Assembly (NCBI GenBank): GCA_024277655.1
Contig: JAJRUT010000019.1
Location: 1 to 42,512 of the forward strand
Direction: 5' to 3'
Source of the DNA: Deltaproteobacteria bacterium
GTDB taxonomy: Bacteria; Desulfobacterota; Desulfobulbia; Desulfobulbales; SURF-16
Length of the DNA: 42,512 bases
How positions within the stretch are numbered: the stretch's first letter is position 1; each line of letters starts with the position of its first letter. Under the pieces are notes generated by a model. The model was not told the origin of the DNA and did no database searches. It was given only the letters and a program-made list of their open reading frames with translations. A program made the position numbers and the translations under genes. Below are positions 34,923-42,512 of this stretch, piece after piece.

Positions 34923-36662
34923 TCAGGAATGATGACCGTCGCCACCACCCATTAGCCCCGCCAAATCAGCAACATAGCTCTGCAACTGCGTAGCCTGGGA
35001 GCGCAGGGTATCGGCGCTTGCCGCAAGTTCTTCTGAATTTGCCACATTTTCCTGGGTCACCTTATCTACAGAATATACCGCCCCTTTGATACGATCAACC
35101 CCTGTGGCCTGCTCTGTGGTAGACACCGTGATTTCAGTAATCATAGTGCCAACTTTATTCACCGCAGCAATAACATCCTGGTAACTCTCCGAGACAAGGG
35201 TCGCTACATCCGCCCCATCCTTGATGATTGAGGTCTGGCCATCGATAAGATCGGTGGACGAATTAGAGGCCTCGGCGGTGCGCTGAGCCAGGCTCCTAAC
35301 CTCTTCAGCCACCACCGCAAATCCGGCTCCGGCCTCACCGGCCCGGGCCGCTTCCACCGCAGCATTCAGGGCCAGGAGATTGGTCTGAAAGGCAATTTGC
35401 TCGATGGTGTTGATGATCTTGGTGGTTTCCTGATTGGCATCCGAGATTTCTGTCATAACGCCATTGAGCCTGGTCAATTGGCCTGTGGCCTCATCAACAA
35501 TGGCCTTTGTCTTGGTCATCAGTAGCTCCACCTGCTGGGCATTATCTGCCGTACTTTGCGTTGTCGTACTCACCTCCTCAAGGGAACTTGAAATATCATA
35601 CACCGCCCCGGCCTGACTTTCCGAACCATCGGCAAAGGACATTGAGGTGGAGCTCATGGAGCCTGCCGCCTCTGTCAGATCAACAGCGCTCTCCTGAAGT
35701 CCGGCAATAATATTCCCCAGAATAACCAGAATATGGCGCACCAGAAAAATCGTCAGCAAAAGACCAAGGACAATGGCGACCGCAGAGGCAGCACCAATAA
35801 GGTAGCCTGCCATGGCAACCTCTTCTTCCGTTTTTTGCCGTGTGTCGGATAAAACATTACGGGTGGATTCTATGGAGTCTTGCTGAAACCTGACAAGCAC
35901 TGCCAGACCGGTCTCCAGTTTCTGTTTAATATCAGACTGGAGCTTTGAGTAAACGGCGATATAGCCCAGCCATAAATCCCAATAGTCTTCGAGGGCAAAA
36001 CGCAGATCCTTACTGGTTGCCATTTGGGTTAGCGCCTCAAACTCCTGATCAATATCCTTCTTTTTTCTAAGGGAAGGGGCCTGCATATCGTTAGCAACCG
36101 CATCCACCAAACGGATAAAACGCTGGAGCATAACAGGCGTCATTTCACTGTTTAAACCGAGCACCTCTGACACGGTACCGGCCACCGACTTGCGCTGATT
36201 CTTCAAACTCTCAAAACGCGCCGTGGCGGCCTCAACCAGTTTTTTTATGCGCACTCCAGCCTGCTGTGCCTCCGTACCATTGTCAAGCGTGGCAAGAACC
36301 CGTTCAAGCTCGGTAAGGGCAATATTCGCCTTAAGTAGATCAGCCTTGCTGGCCGTAAAAAAATAGCGACTGGCATCCTGCTGAACCCTACTAATGAGAT
36401 AGGCCATGGAAATTTCAGATTCAAGACTCTGCTCGGCCGTATCAGCAATACCCGACACAGCAAGTATAACCCGGTTAAAACTAAAATAGGCAAAGGCCGA
36501 AACAGCCAGAAGGAAACAGATAATAACCAGGGGTGGGGCGGCAATCTGAAATTTTAGAGAAATAGGTTTCTTACGCTCAGGTGGCACAGGGCCATCATCA
36601 AAACCGGCAAATTCATCGGAAGAATTAGTTACTGGAGCCAAGGGATAGTTATTTTTAGACAT
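34923..36662 (-). CDS. methyl-accepting chemotaxis protein
   Basis: A 579-residue chemoreceptor with start at M (36662), seven bases after AAGGA; a longer reading frame to 36737 lacks a ribosome site. A cytoplasmic N-tail of ~35 residues rich in Pro/Asp precedes helix 1 ([19 protein letters not shown]). A periplasmic helical domain of ~240 residues is followed by helix 2 ([18 protein letters not shown]) and the cytoplasmic signalling coil. The hairpin tip is perfectly recognisable: [41 protein letters not shown] regular HAMP is not obvious between helix 2 and the coil. No CheR-binding pentapeptide is present at the C-terminus (ends GGDGHHS). It lies 111 bp downstream of a hybrid kinase on the same strand. 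Confidence 0.94.
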   Translation of the reverse strand: MSKNNYPLAPVTNSSDEFAGFDDGPVPPERKKPISLKFQIAAPPLVIICFLLAVSAFAYFSFNRVILAVSGIADTAEQSLESEISMAYLISRVQQDASRYFFTASKADLLKANIALTELERVLATLDNGTEAQQAGVRIKKLVEAATARFESLKNQRKSVAGTVSEVLGLNSEMTPVMLQRFIRLVDAVANDMQAPSLRKKKDIDQEFEALTQMATSKDLRFALEDYWDLWLGYIAVYSKLQSDIKQKLETGLAVLVRFQQDSIESTRNVLSDTRQKTEEEVAMAGYLIGAASAVAIVLGLLLTIFLVRHILVILGNIIAGLQESAVDLTEAAGSMSSTSMSFADGSESQAGAVYDISSSLEEVSTTTQSTADNAQQVELLMTKTKAIVDEATGQLTRLNGVMTEISDANQETTKIINTIEQIAFQTNLLALNAAVEAARAGEAGAGFAVVAEEVRSLAQRTAEASNSSTDLIDGQTSIIKDGADVATLVSESYQDVIAAVNKVGTMITEITVSTTEQATGVDRIKGAVYSVDKVTQENVANSEELAASADTLRSQATQLQSYVADLAGLMGGGDGHHS

Positions 36663-36773
36663 ATTCATTTCCTTTTTCAAATTTCGCCTGGACGACCCAG
36701 AAACATACATAATACTCGCCAGATTATTATCCCCCAAAAATGGCCTTTAGTCCACCCGAAAAACGGCCAGCAG

Positions 36774-39290
36774 TTACTTCAGGAGCTTTGCCATCTTCGA
36801 AAGCAGAACGTCCCTGACAATTGGTTTGGTGACATATTCATCCATCCCGGCCGCAAGACACCGCTCCCGATCCCCCTTCATGGCATGGGCGGTGAGGGCA
36901 ATAATCGGAATCTTCCCCTTGCCAGCCTCAAGCTCACGAATCTTCTGTACTGCGCCATAACCATTTAGCTCCGGCATCTGAATATCCATCAAAATCAGAT
37001 CAAAGGGTTCCTTCTGAAAACTCTCAACCGCCTCAAACCCATTACTTACAAGGGTAACAGCCACCCCCTCCTGCTTAAGCACCAGATCAATCAAGGTTTG
37101 ATTAATCAATTCGTCCTCGGCAACCAGAACCCGAACAGTCCGCCCCAACATCTCCGTAAAGGTTTGCGAAGCCCCGACATCATCGGCCAGGACAATACAG
37201 GAATCAGTGCCAATCCCCATGACACAGGTAAACCAGAACAGCGTTCCGGAGTCAACATCACTCTCAAGGCCAATCTCCCCACCCATTAGGCGTACAAGAC
37301 TCTCAGCAATGGACAGCCCAAGGCCTGTCCCCCCAAATCTCCTAGTATGGGAGGAATCCGCCTGACTAAATGACGAGAAAACTACATCCTGTTTCTCTGG
37401 CGGAATACCAATACCAGTGTCAGCAACCTCAAAACGTATCACCACTTCAGAGTCATCCCGCAACTCCACCGCCGATACGCGCACCGACACCAGGCCTTCA
37501 TGGGTGAACTTCAAACTATTTGACACCAGATTACTGATAATCTGAAACAACCGGTTAGGGTCACCAATAAGAACCGCAGGAACATCAGTCCCAACAGAGC
37601 AGCTCAGGGTCACCCCCTTTTCCCTGGCCATACCAGTAAATAGATTCAGGAGTTCATCCACGGTATCCTGCATCTTAAAACAGATCGACTCAAGCTCTAG
37701 TTTCCCCGCCTCAATCTTGGAGAAATCAAGAATATCATTGATAATTGCCAGAAGTCTAACCGCAGACGACCTAACCATAGCAAGCTTCTGCTCGGCATCC
37801 TCACCCAGACCAGCGCCAAGGAGCAAATCTGTCATGCCCATAATCCCGTTCATGGGCGTCCTTATTTCATGGCTCATATTCGCCAGAAACTCACTCTTAA
37901 TCAAAGAAGCCTGTTCAGCCGACTCTTTTGCCTGCCTGAGTGATTCACTGTCCTGAAAAGATTGAATCGCGTAACCGGCAGCACCAGCCATATTCTCCAG
38001 AACATTTTCTTCCTCAAATGAAATGGTGTGACCGCTGTAAAAGCCTATAATTCCTATGGATTCACCATTAATGCGGCGCATACGACAGCCACTGAAATCT
38101 TGCACCTTACGCTGTAAAAACCAGCCGAAATCGATATCAAATAGCTCAGAATCAATATCGTGAAGTAACATCTTTTTATTGTCTCCGGTTGGTGCAAGCT
38201 CACCGATTTGTCCGTGTCCCAAGGGATATCTCGGCCAAATAAGGGGACACATCAACTGCGAGTGTTCACTGACAAGGTGCAAACAATCAACCTTACCTGT
38301 ACAGTTTTCCCGCAGACGATGGGGACAATAAAGACAACGATCACCGGGGGCAGTTAACCAAACCTGGCATAACTCAAGTTCAAAGATATCAACGGCCGAG
38401 CGTGTTATTTCAAACAACTGCTCGCTTAAGGTGGCCAGAGGATAGAGCCTGTCATGGAGATCATTCAGCCCCTGCTTCCACCAGAGTGATTTTTGCTGAA
38501 TATCTTCAATCCGTTTGCGCTTGCTAATATCGCGAATAATCCCTTGTAACGCCGTGCCACCAAGATATGGAATGGTTGAAAGTGTCACCTCTGCTGGAAA
38601 AAGAGTGCCGTCCTGTTTGCGGTGTTGCCACTCAAAACGGTGGGTTCCCTTTTGTAACACCGTTTTGAGCCGTATCCCGGCAAGATCAAGAGAGCGCTGA
38701 CCATTGGGCTGCATGGCAGGGGATAAATCTTCAATACTTTTGGTGCATAGTTCACTGGCATCAGCATAGCCAAATAACTCTGCGGCCGCAGGATTACAAT
38801 CAACAACCCTCTGCGCCCTGACAAGAATAATAGCCTCGGACTCAGAGTCAAACATGGTGCGGAACATCGTAGCTCTTTCCGTCAAACTATCCTGGGTCTC
38901 CACCTGGGATGTGACATTGATAGCCACTCCCTGGAACCCCTGAAACAGGCCGGCGTGGTAGATCGGCTCACCACTTAGAGACAGCCACACCGGCGCTCCG
39001 TCACGATGTCTATACATCAAAACAAGTTGCGAAAATCGCTCTGCCTGCAGAAAAAAATCTTCCACCTCACCTAAACAATCGCGAAACTTTACATCCTGCA
39101 GATCCGCAAACTGTTTTTTGCCAATAAGCTCCTCCGGAGTATAGCCAAGAACCTTGGCAACCCCAGGCAGTACCTTGGTAAAAAGGCCAAGATCGGAAAC
39201 CTGCCAGAAGAAAAGACCTGCAAGAGACGACACAGACTCCATATCAATACCACCACAACACTTTTGTGGTGACTCTACTTTCTCTGCCAT
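36774..39290 (-). CDS. soluble hybrid histidine kinase, PAS-PAS-GAF-HisKA-HATPase-REC
   Basis: An 838-residue kinase with no membrane helix. PAS 1 at ~20-130 ([12 protein letters not shown] ... GVAINVT), PAS 2 at ~140-258 ([14 protein letters not shown] ... [10 protein letters not shown]), and GAF at ~285-445. HisKA has H474 in SHEIRTPM; HATPase has [19 protein letters not shown] and [11 protein letters not shown] has D769 in [11 protein letters not shown] and TKPI. The GAF contains a Cys cluster, C319, C322, C330, C336 and C348, in a CxxCPHR...CLH pattern, which could hold a metal or Fe-S site. A degenerate receiver-like stretch (~697-718) precedes the true receiver. The N-terminus also has a CC pair. 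It lies upstream of the chemoreceptor gene and may be co-transcribed with it. Confidence 0.93.
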   Translation of the reverse strand: MAEKVESPQKCCGGIDMESVSSLAGLFFWQVSDLGLFTKVLPGVAKVLGYTPEELIGKKQFADLQDVKFRDCLGEVEDFFLQAERFSQLVLMYRHRDGAPVWLSLSGEPIYHAGLFQGFQGVAINVTSQVETQDSLTERATMFRTMFDSESEAIILVRAQRVVDCNPAAAELFGYADASELCTKSIEDLSPAMQPNGQRSLDLAGIRLKTVLQKGTHRFEWQHRKQDGTLFPAEVTLSTIPYLGGTALQGIIRDISKRKRIEDIQQKSLWWKQGLNDLHDRLYPLATLSEQLFEITRSAVDIFELELCQVWLTAPGDRCLYCPHRLRENCTGKVDCLHLVSEHSQLMCPLIWPRYPLGHGQIGELAPTGDNKKMLLHDIDSELFDIDFGWFLQRKVQDFSGCRMRRINGESIGIIGFYSGHTISFEEENVLENMAGAAGYAIQSFQDSESLRQAKESAEQASLIKSEFLANMSHEIRTPMNGIMGMTDLLLGAGLGEDAEQKLAMVRSSAVRLLAIINDILDFSKIEAGKLELESICFKMQDTVDELLNLFTGMAREKGVTLSCSVGTDVPAVLIGDPNRLFQIISNLVSNSLKFTHEGLVSVRVSAVELRDDSEVVIRFEVADTGIGIPPEKQDVVFSSFSQADSSHTRRFGGTGLGLSIAESLVRLMGGEIGLESDVDSGTLFWFTCVMGIGTDSCIVLADDVGASQTFTEMLGRTVRVLVAEDELINQTLIDLVLKQEGVAVTLVSNGFEAVESFQKEPFDLILMDIQMPELNGYGAVQKIRELEAGKGKIPIIALTAHAMKGDRERCLAAGMDEYVTKPIVRDVLLSKMAKLLK

Positions 39291-39494
39291 ATTTTATGCC
39301 CCTATTCCATCTAAAACCAGCATCATAATAATCAATAGTAATGGTATCACAGGCCCTCACACCTCCCCAAACTCTTTTCAGCGGAAATATACAAAGTCGC
39401 CAGACAGACAAGAACTTAATTTAACCCACAAAAAAGCTGGCATTTTTCGTAAAGACTATTTAAATAGCTCCTTACAACTTAACGAAACCTGATC

Positions 39495-39657
39495 AAGGTG
39501 TCATGTTTACATAAAAACATGATGAAAAGGGAATACGGTGCAAATCCGTAACGCTGGACCAGCGCTGTAAGCGGGGACTGGGTCACCACGAAGCCACTGT
39601 CTATAAGGATGGGAAGGCGGTGAATCTGGAATGATCCGCAAGTCAGAAGACCTGCCA
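39495..39657 (+). ncRNA. cobalamin riboswitch
   Basis: The conserved elements appear in order: a CATGTTT/AAACATG hairpin (39502-39521), GAAAAGGGAA, CGGTGCAAATCCG, GCTGTAAGCGGGGAC, GCCACTG (39593-39599), GGGAAGGCGG, and the B12 box AGTCAGAAGACCTGCC at 39641-39656. This is the class that binds adenosyl- or methyl-/hydroxocobalamin. It lies in the leader of the ThiC-like gene, before a terminator at 39692-39722. Confidence 0.95.
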
Positions 39658-39691
39658 TGGCGAGGTAAAGAGGAATGATCGTCCACATCAG

Positions 39692-39722
39692 TCCGTATGG
39701 AGAAATCCATGCGGATTTTTTT
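39692..39722 (+). terminator. riboswitch-controlled terminator
   Basis: TCCGTATGGA at 39692-39701, a GAAA tetraloop, TCCATGCGGA at 39706-39715 (one G-U pair) and seven T. TGCGGA at 39710-39715 can instead pair with TCCGCA at 39635-39640 inside the aptamer, a possible antiterminator. Cobalamin binding would thus free the terminator and shut the gene off. Confidence 0.88.
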
Positions 39723-39749
39723 ATGCCCAAACAATTTAAGGAAACACTC

Positions 39750-41078
39750 ATGAAAACTCAACTTGAACTGGCCCGCGAGGGCGTTATCACCAAAGTTATG
39801 CAACAGGTCGCAGAAAATGAAGTTTTCAGCCCTGAATCAATCCGTGACAAAGTCGCCATGGGGGAAGTCGTCATCCCCAACAACCCCAACCGCCCCCTCC
39901 AAAAAGCCGTTGGTATCGGCATGGGCCTGCGTACCAAGATAAACGCCTCCATTGGCACGTCCTCTGATATCCACGATATTGAGCTTGAAAAACGCAAGGC
40001 CATCATTGCTGAAAAGGAAGGGGCCGATACCCTGATGGAACTCTCCACCGGAGGCGATCTCGATAAAATTCGCAGGGAGATCCTTGGTTGCTGTAACCTG
40101 CCCATTGGTAATGTGCCACTCTACCAGGCCTTTAACCATTATTCGCGCAAGTACAAGAACCCCAACAAACTCGACCCAGAATATCTGTTTGACCTGATTG
40201 AAAAACAACTGGCTGACGGCTTGTCGTTTATGGCAATCCATTGTGGAATCAATCGTTTCTCCATCGAGCGTCTGCGTAAGCAGGGGTTTCGTTATGGTGG
40301 TCTGGTTTCCAAAGGCGGCACCTTTATGGTGTCGTGGATGGAGCATAATAATTGTGAAAACCCTCTGTATGAACAATTCGACCGGGTCTGCGAACTGATG
40401 AAAAAGTACGATGCCGTGCTTTCTCTTGGCAACGGTATCAGAGCTGGGGCCATCCATGACAGCCACGACAGGGCCCAGATGGCGGAGATGATTATCAACT
40501 GCGAGCTTGCCGAACTTGGTCGTGAAATGGGGTGCCAGATGATGGTGGAGGGCCCAGGTCATGTGCCACTGGATGAGATTGCTGGTAATATCATGCTGGA
40601 AAAACGGATGAGCGGCAACGCCCCCTATTACGTTCTCGGGCCACTGCCTGCCGATTGTGGGGCCGGTTATGACCATATCACCGCTGCCATCGGGGCTGCG
40701 ACTTCGGCCCGGCATGGGGCAGATCTAATCTGCTACATCACCCCGGCTGAACATCTGGCCCTGCCCAACGAAGAGGATGTTCGGGAAGGTGTACGCGCCA
40801 CCAAACTTGCCGCCCACATCGGCGATATTGCCAAATACCCTGAGCGCCGCGAACGTGAAAAGCAGGTGGCCCTTGCAAGACGTGATATGGCCTGGGATGA
40901 CCACTTTAAGGGGTTGTTATTTCCTGAAAAAGCAGCGGAAATCCGTAAAGACCGCACCCCTGGCAATAGCAAGACCTGCACCATGTGTGGTGATTTCTGC
41001 GCCATGGAACGGGGCCACTCCCTGTTCAAGGATGACATAAAAGGCGACAAGATTCGCAAGGTAACGACAGAAGATTAA
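39750..41078 (+). CDS. bzaF: ThiC paralogue, probable 5-hydroxybenzimidazole synthase (BzaF-like)
   Basis: A radical SAM enzyme of the ThiC family, which rearranges aminoimidazole ribotide. The ATG at 39750 has AAGGAA six bases upstream and gives 442 residues starting MKTQLELAREG; the earlier in-frame starts lie in the terminator. Family blocks: GTSSDIHDIELE, GADTLMELSTGGDL, HCGINRFS, SLGNGIRAGA, VEGPGHVP, GPLPADCGAGYDHI, DLICYITPAEHL. The C-terminal cluster motif is C410-x2-C413-x3-C417. True ThiC is controlled by TPP; control by a cobalamin riboswitch points to BzaF, which makes the benzimidazole for the lower ligand of B12 in anaerobes (known in delta-proteobacteria). No thiamin genes are nearby. 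A plain ThiC is the alternative. Confidence 0.85.
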   Translation: MKTQLELAREGVITKVMQQVAENEVFSPESIRDKVAMGEVVIPNNPNRPLQKAVGIGMGLRTKINASIGTSSDIHDIELEKRKAIIAEKEGADTLMELSTGGDLDKIRREILGCCNLPIGNVPLYQAFNHYSRKYKNPNKLDPEYLFDLIEKQLADGLSFMAIHCGINRFSIERLRKQGFRYGGLVSKGGTFMVSWMEHNNCENPLYEQFDRVCELMKKYDAVLSLGNGIRAGAIHDSHDRAQMAEMIINCELAELGREMGCQMMVEGPGHVPLDEIAGNIMLEKRMSGNAPYYVLGPLPADCGAGYDHITAAIGAATSARHGADLICYITPAEHLALPNEEDVREGVRATKLAAHIGDIAKYPERREREKQVALARRDMAWDDHFKGLLFPEKAAEIRKDRTPGNSKTCTMCGDFCAMERGHSLFKDDIKGDKIRKVTTED

Positions 41079-41236
41079 GGCTTTTTCTAAAAGAAGTTGA
41101 GAGGCAGGTAGTTTTCTTATTTCTCAAACCCTTACGTCTCAACTTCTCCAAATTGCCACAAGGAGCGGATCCCACCAATTTTCTGTTTTGGTTTCTGCTT
41201 ACATAGGATATATTTTGGGACATCAAATTAACTTTT

Positions 41237-41336
41237 GTTGAACTTCCAACATCGAGGTAAGCGCAGACTCCGACGTCCAACGTCGAATGATGTACTTTTG
41301 TCACTGCGCCTCCTTATTCAACGTTGGAAGTTGAAC
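41237..41336. repeat. three-armed inverted repeat before the RdgB-type gene
   Basis: GTTGAACTTCCAAC at 41237-41250 pairs with 41323-41336 (one mismatch). Inside, GCGCAG at 41261-41266 pairs with CTGCGC at 41304-41309, and CGACGT at 41271-41276 pairs with ACGTCG at 41280-41285. The result is a nested structure in the 290-bp gap. The GTTGAACGTT words continue to 41346. Confidence 0.8.
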
Positions 41337-41369
41337 GTTGAACGTTCTTTTAACTAAGGAGCATCTATC

Positions 41370-42068
41370 ATGAGCCGTCCACTTGCCATTGTTATTGCCA
41401 CCACAAATCAGGGGAAATTAAAGGAATTTCGGGAGTTATTAAAGGATCAACCCATTGAGATCCTGTCCCTTGCTGACTTTGGCCCCATCCCTGAGGTTAT
41501 TGAAGATGGTGAAACCTTTGACGATAATGCCTACAAAAAGGCCCTGTTCACCGCCAAGGTACTGGGGCTTCCAGCCATTGCTGATGATTCCGGCCTGACG
41601 GTTAAGGCTTTAGATGGAAAACCGGGAGTCTACTCGGCCCGCTTTGCCGGAGAGGATGCCAGCGACCAGGATAATATTGACAAGCTACTTCGAGATATGG
41701 AGGGGGTCGGCAACCGTAAGGCCGCCTTTATGTGTGTCCTCTCCCTGGCGGTGCCTTCTGGCCCCGCTTTGACCTATGAAGGGATGTGTGAAGGCGAAAT
41801 TCTCCGCACACAAAAAGGTGATGCTGGCTTTGGCTATGACCCTGTCTTTTTCTCGCCAGAGCTTGGCAAAACCTTTGCTGAAGCTGACATGGCAGAAAAA
41901 AACAAGATCAGCCACCGGGGCAGGGCCCTGGCTGAAATGAACAGTGAATTTGCCAATGTTTTAAAATGGCTTAAGCAACGCCTTCTTGAAGAAAAACCGG
42001 AGAAACCGGACGAAAGTCAGTTTATGCACAATGACTGGTCCGAACCAATTATGGTGAAAAAGGTGTAA
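41370..42068 (+). CDS. XTP/dITP pyrophosphatase, RdgB/HAM1 family
   Basis: Removes non-canonical purine nucleotides (XTP, ITP, dITP) by cleaving to monophosphate and PPi. The protein has 232 residues. Family blocks: IATTNQGKLKEFRELL, EDGETFDDNAYKKA, the metal-binding LPAIADDSGLTVKALDGKPG, YSARFAGEDA, and GFGYDPVFF with KTFAEADMAEKNKISHRGRAL. A charged ~35-residue extension follows the usual end (LLEEKPEKPDESQF to MVKKV), which E. coli RdgB (197 aa) lacks. AAGGAG precedes ATG 41370. It lies 290 bp after the ThiC-like gene and is likely transcribed on its own. Confidence 0.95.
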   Translation: MSRPLAIVIATTNQGKLKEFRELLKDQPIEILSLADFGPIPEVIEDGETFDDNAYKKALFTAKVLGLPAIADDSGLTVKALDGKPGVYSARFAGEDASDQDNIDKLLRDMEGVGNRKAAFMCVLSLAVPSGPALTYEGMCEGEILRTQKGDAGFGYDPVFFSPELGKTFAEADMAEKNKISHRGRALAEMNSEFANVLKWLKQRLLEEKPEKPDESQFMHNDWSEPIMVKKV

Positions 42069-42278
42069 ATATTCACCGTCTTAATTTAAATGAACGAAAA
42101 TATGAATTATAGTTTCGCCTCTGTTAATCCCGAGTAAGAATTGCAGAAGGTAGAAAAGATAAAGAATAGTGAATACCACCCAACTTCAGCCTGCTAGAAA
42201 AAACAGGGCAACTAGATATTTTTTCTAACCACGAAGATGTTAGAAAAAAAGAAAGGAATCTCTCTCGCCCAACTCTCG

Positions 42279-42512
42279 TTAATCATTAAAACCAACCCGC
42301 TCAATCAGGCGACGAATCACCTTGCGCGATTCGAGGCCAAGATGGGGAACTTCGAAGCCGGTATCAAAAAAATCGGGATTTATGTCGTTGGCCGACCAGA
42401 CACTTCTGGCCTCAAAGACCAGTTCACCTTCATGGAAGAACCCCTCCGGTAAAACAAGCCTGAGCATCAGGGTTTGATTGCGAGAAATCGGGCTGCGACT
42501 GACAATCTTGCA
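42279..42512 (-). CDS. PilZ-domain protein, 5' end outside window
   Basis: The minus-strand frame is open from the right edge to a stop at 42279-42281, giving the last 77 residues. They read as the end of a PilZ domain: MLRLVLPEGFFHEGELVFEA, a VWSANDINPDFFDTGFEV segment (strand pair followed by the conserved TGF) and a terminal helix SRKVIRRLIERVGF. The N-terminal RxxxR and D/NxSxxG c-di-GMP motifs would lie beyond the edge. PilZ proteins are c-di-GMP receptors, which fits the GGDEF gene at 9401. A plus-strand open frame over the same bases is a shadow. Confidence 0.68.
   Translation of the reverse strand, partial: CKIVSRSPISRNQTLMLRLVLPEGFFHEGELVFEARSVWSANDINPDFFDTGFEVPHLGLESRKVIRRLIERVGFND

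Noticed and set aside
39675..39749. Upstream in-frame starts (39675, 39723) for the ThiC-like gene
   Set aside because: They lie within the riboswitch terminator and its T-run; ATG 39750 has a proper AAGGAA and gives the family N-terminus.
39837..40715. 292-codon minus-strand open frame opposite the ThiC-like gene
   Set aside because: Shadow of a conserved gene; composition rich in His/Gly from the complementary codons, no recognisable motif.
42237..42452. 71-codon plus-strand open frame near the right edge
   Set aside because: Overlaps the PilZ-like frame on the minus strand, which has family features; the plus frame has none.

Overview
The window reads as a chromosomal segment of a Gram-negative, anaerobic delta-type proteobacterium. 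The likeliest group is Desulfobacterota near Desulfobulbales, but this is inferred from gene content only and no marker was compared. The reasons are lipid A genes (lpxD, lpxA), DUF3124 and DUF3373-type proteins, a ThiC paralogue under a cobalamin riboswitch (anaerobic benzimidazole synthesis, bzaF-like), many PAS/GAF histidine kinases, and c-di-GMP proteins. Base composition looks close to balanced and even, with no clear foreign island. I saw no IS element, prophage, CRISPR array, tRNA or rRNA.

Layout. 1-3.0 kb: a 5'-truncated META-domain protein, then lpxD-lpxA-DUF3124. 3.0-7.2 kb: nhaA, two divergent periplasmic solute-binding proteins without permeases, and an alpha-carbonic anhydrase. 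7.6-13 kb: a Cys-rich mini winged-helix protein, a core-only RecQ helicase directly followed by a diguanylate cyclase, and ettA. 13-18.3 kb: a hybrid kinase converging on a pcnB-bioB-bioF operon. 18.5-27 kb: a HAD 5'-nucleotidase, a Nudix hydrolase, rpsA, sppA, an IHF/HU protein, a Sua5/YrdC protein, guaB and guaA. 27-33 kb: a NYN nuclease fused to a cold-shock-like domain, then a probable operon of GAF histidine kinase, REC-TPR protein and a 699-aa TPR-like membrane protein with a retroviral-type CCHC zinc knuckle. 33-39.3 kb (minus strand): monohaem cytochrome c plus DUF3373-like porin, a chemoreceptor, and a PAS-PAS-GAF hybrid kinase. 39.5-42.5 kb: cobalamin riboswitch with terminator, bzaF-like gene, an XTP/dITP pyrophosphatase, and the end of a PilZ-domain gene.

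How the genes work together. Housekeeping modules are envelope lipid A, purine synthesis (guaB, guaA), biotin, translation (rpsA, ettA, Sua5/YrdC) and nucleotide-pool sanitation (Nudix, RdgB-type). Between them is a dense signalling layer: three histidine kinases, a REC-TPR protein, a chemoreceptor, a GGDEF enzyme and a PilZ protein. The least explained unit is the kinase/REC-TPR/zinc-knuckle cluster at 28.1-32.8 kb. Several intergenic gaps carry long imperfect inverted repeats built from a few recurring words (GAATTCAG, AGGAGATAAAGAA, GTTGAAC/GTTGGAAG), which looks like a genome-specific repeat habit.
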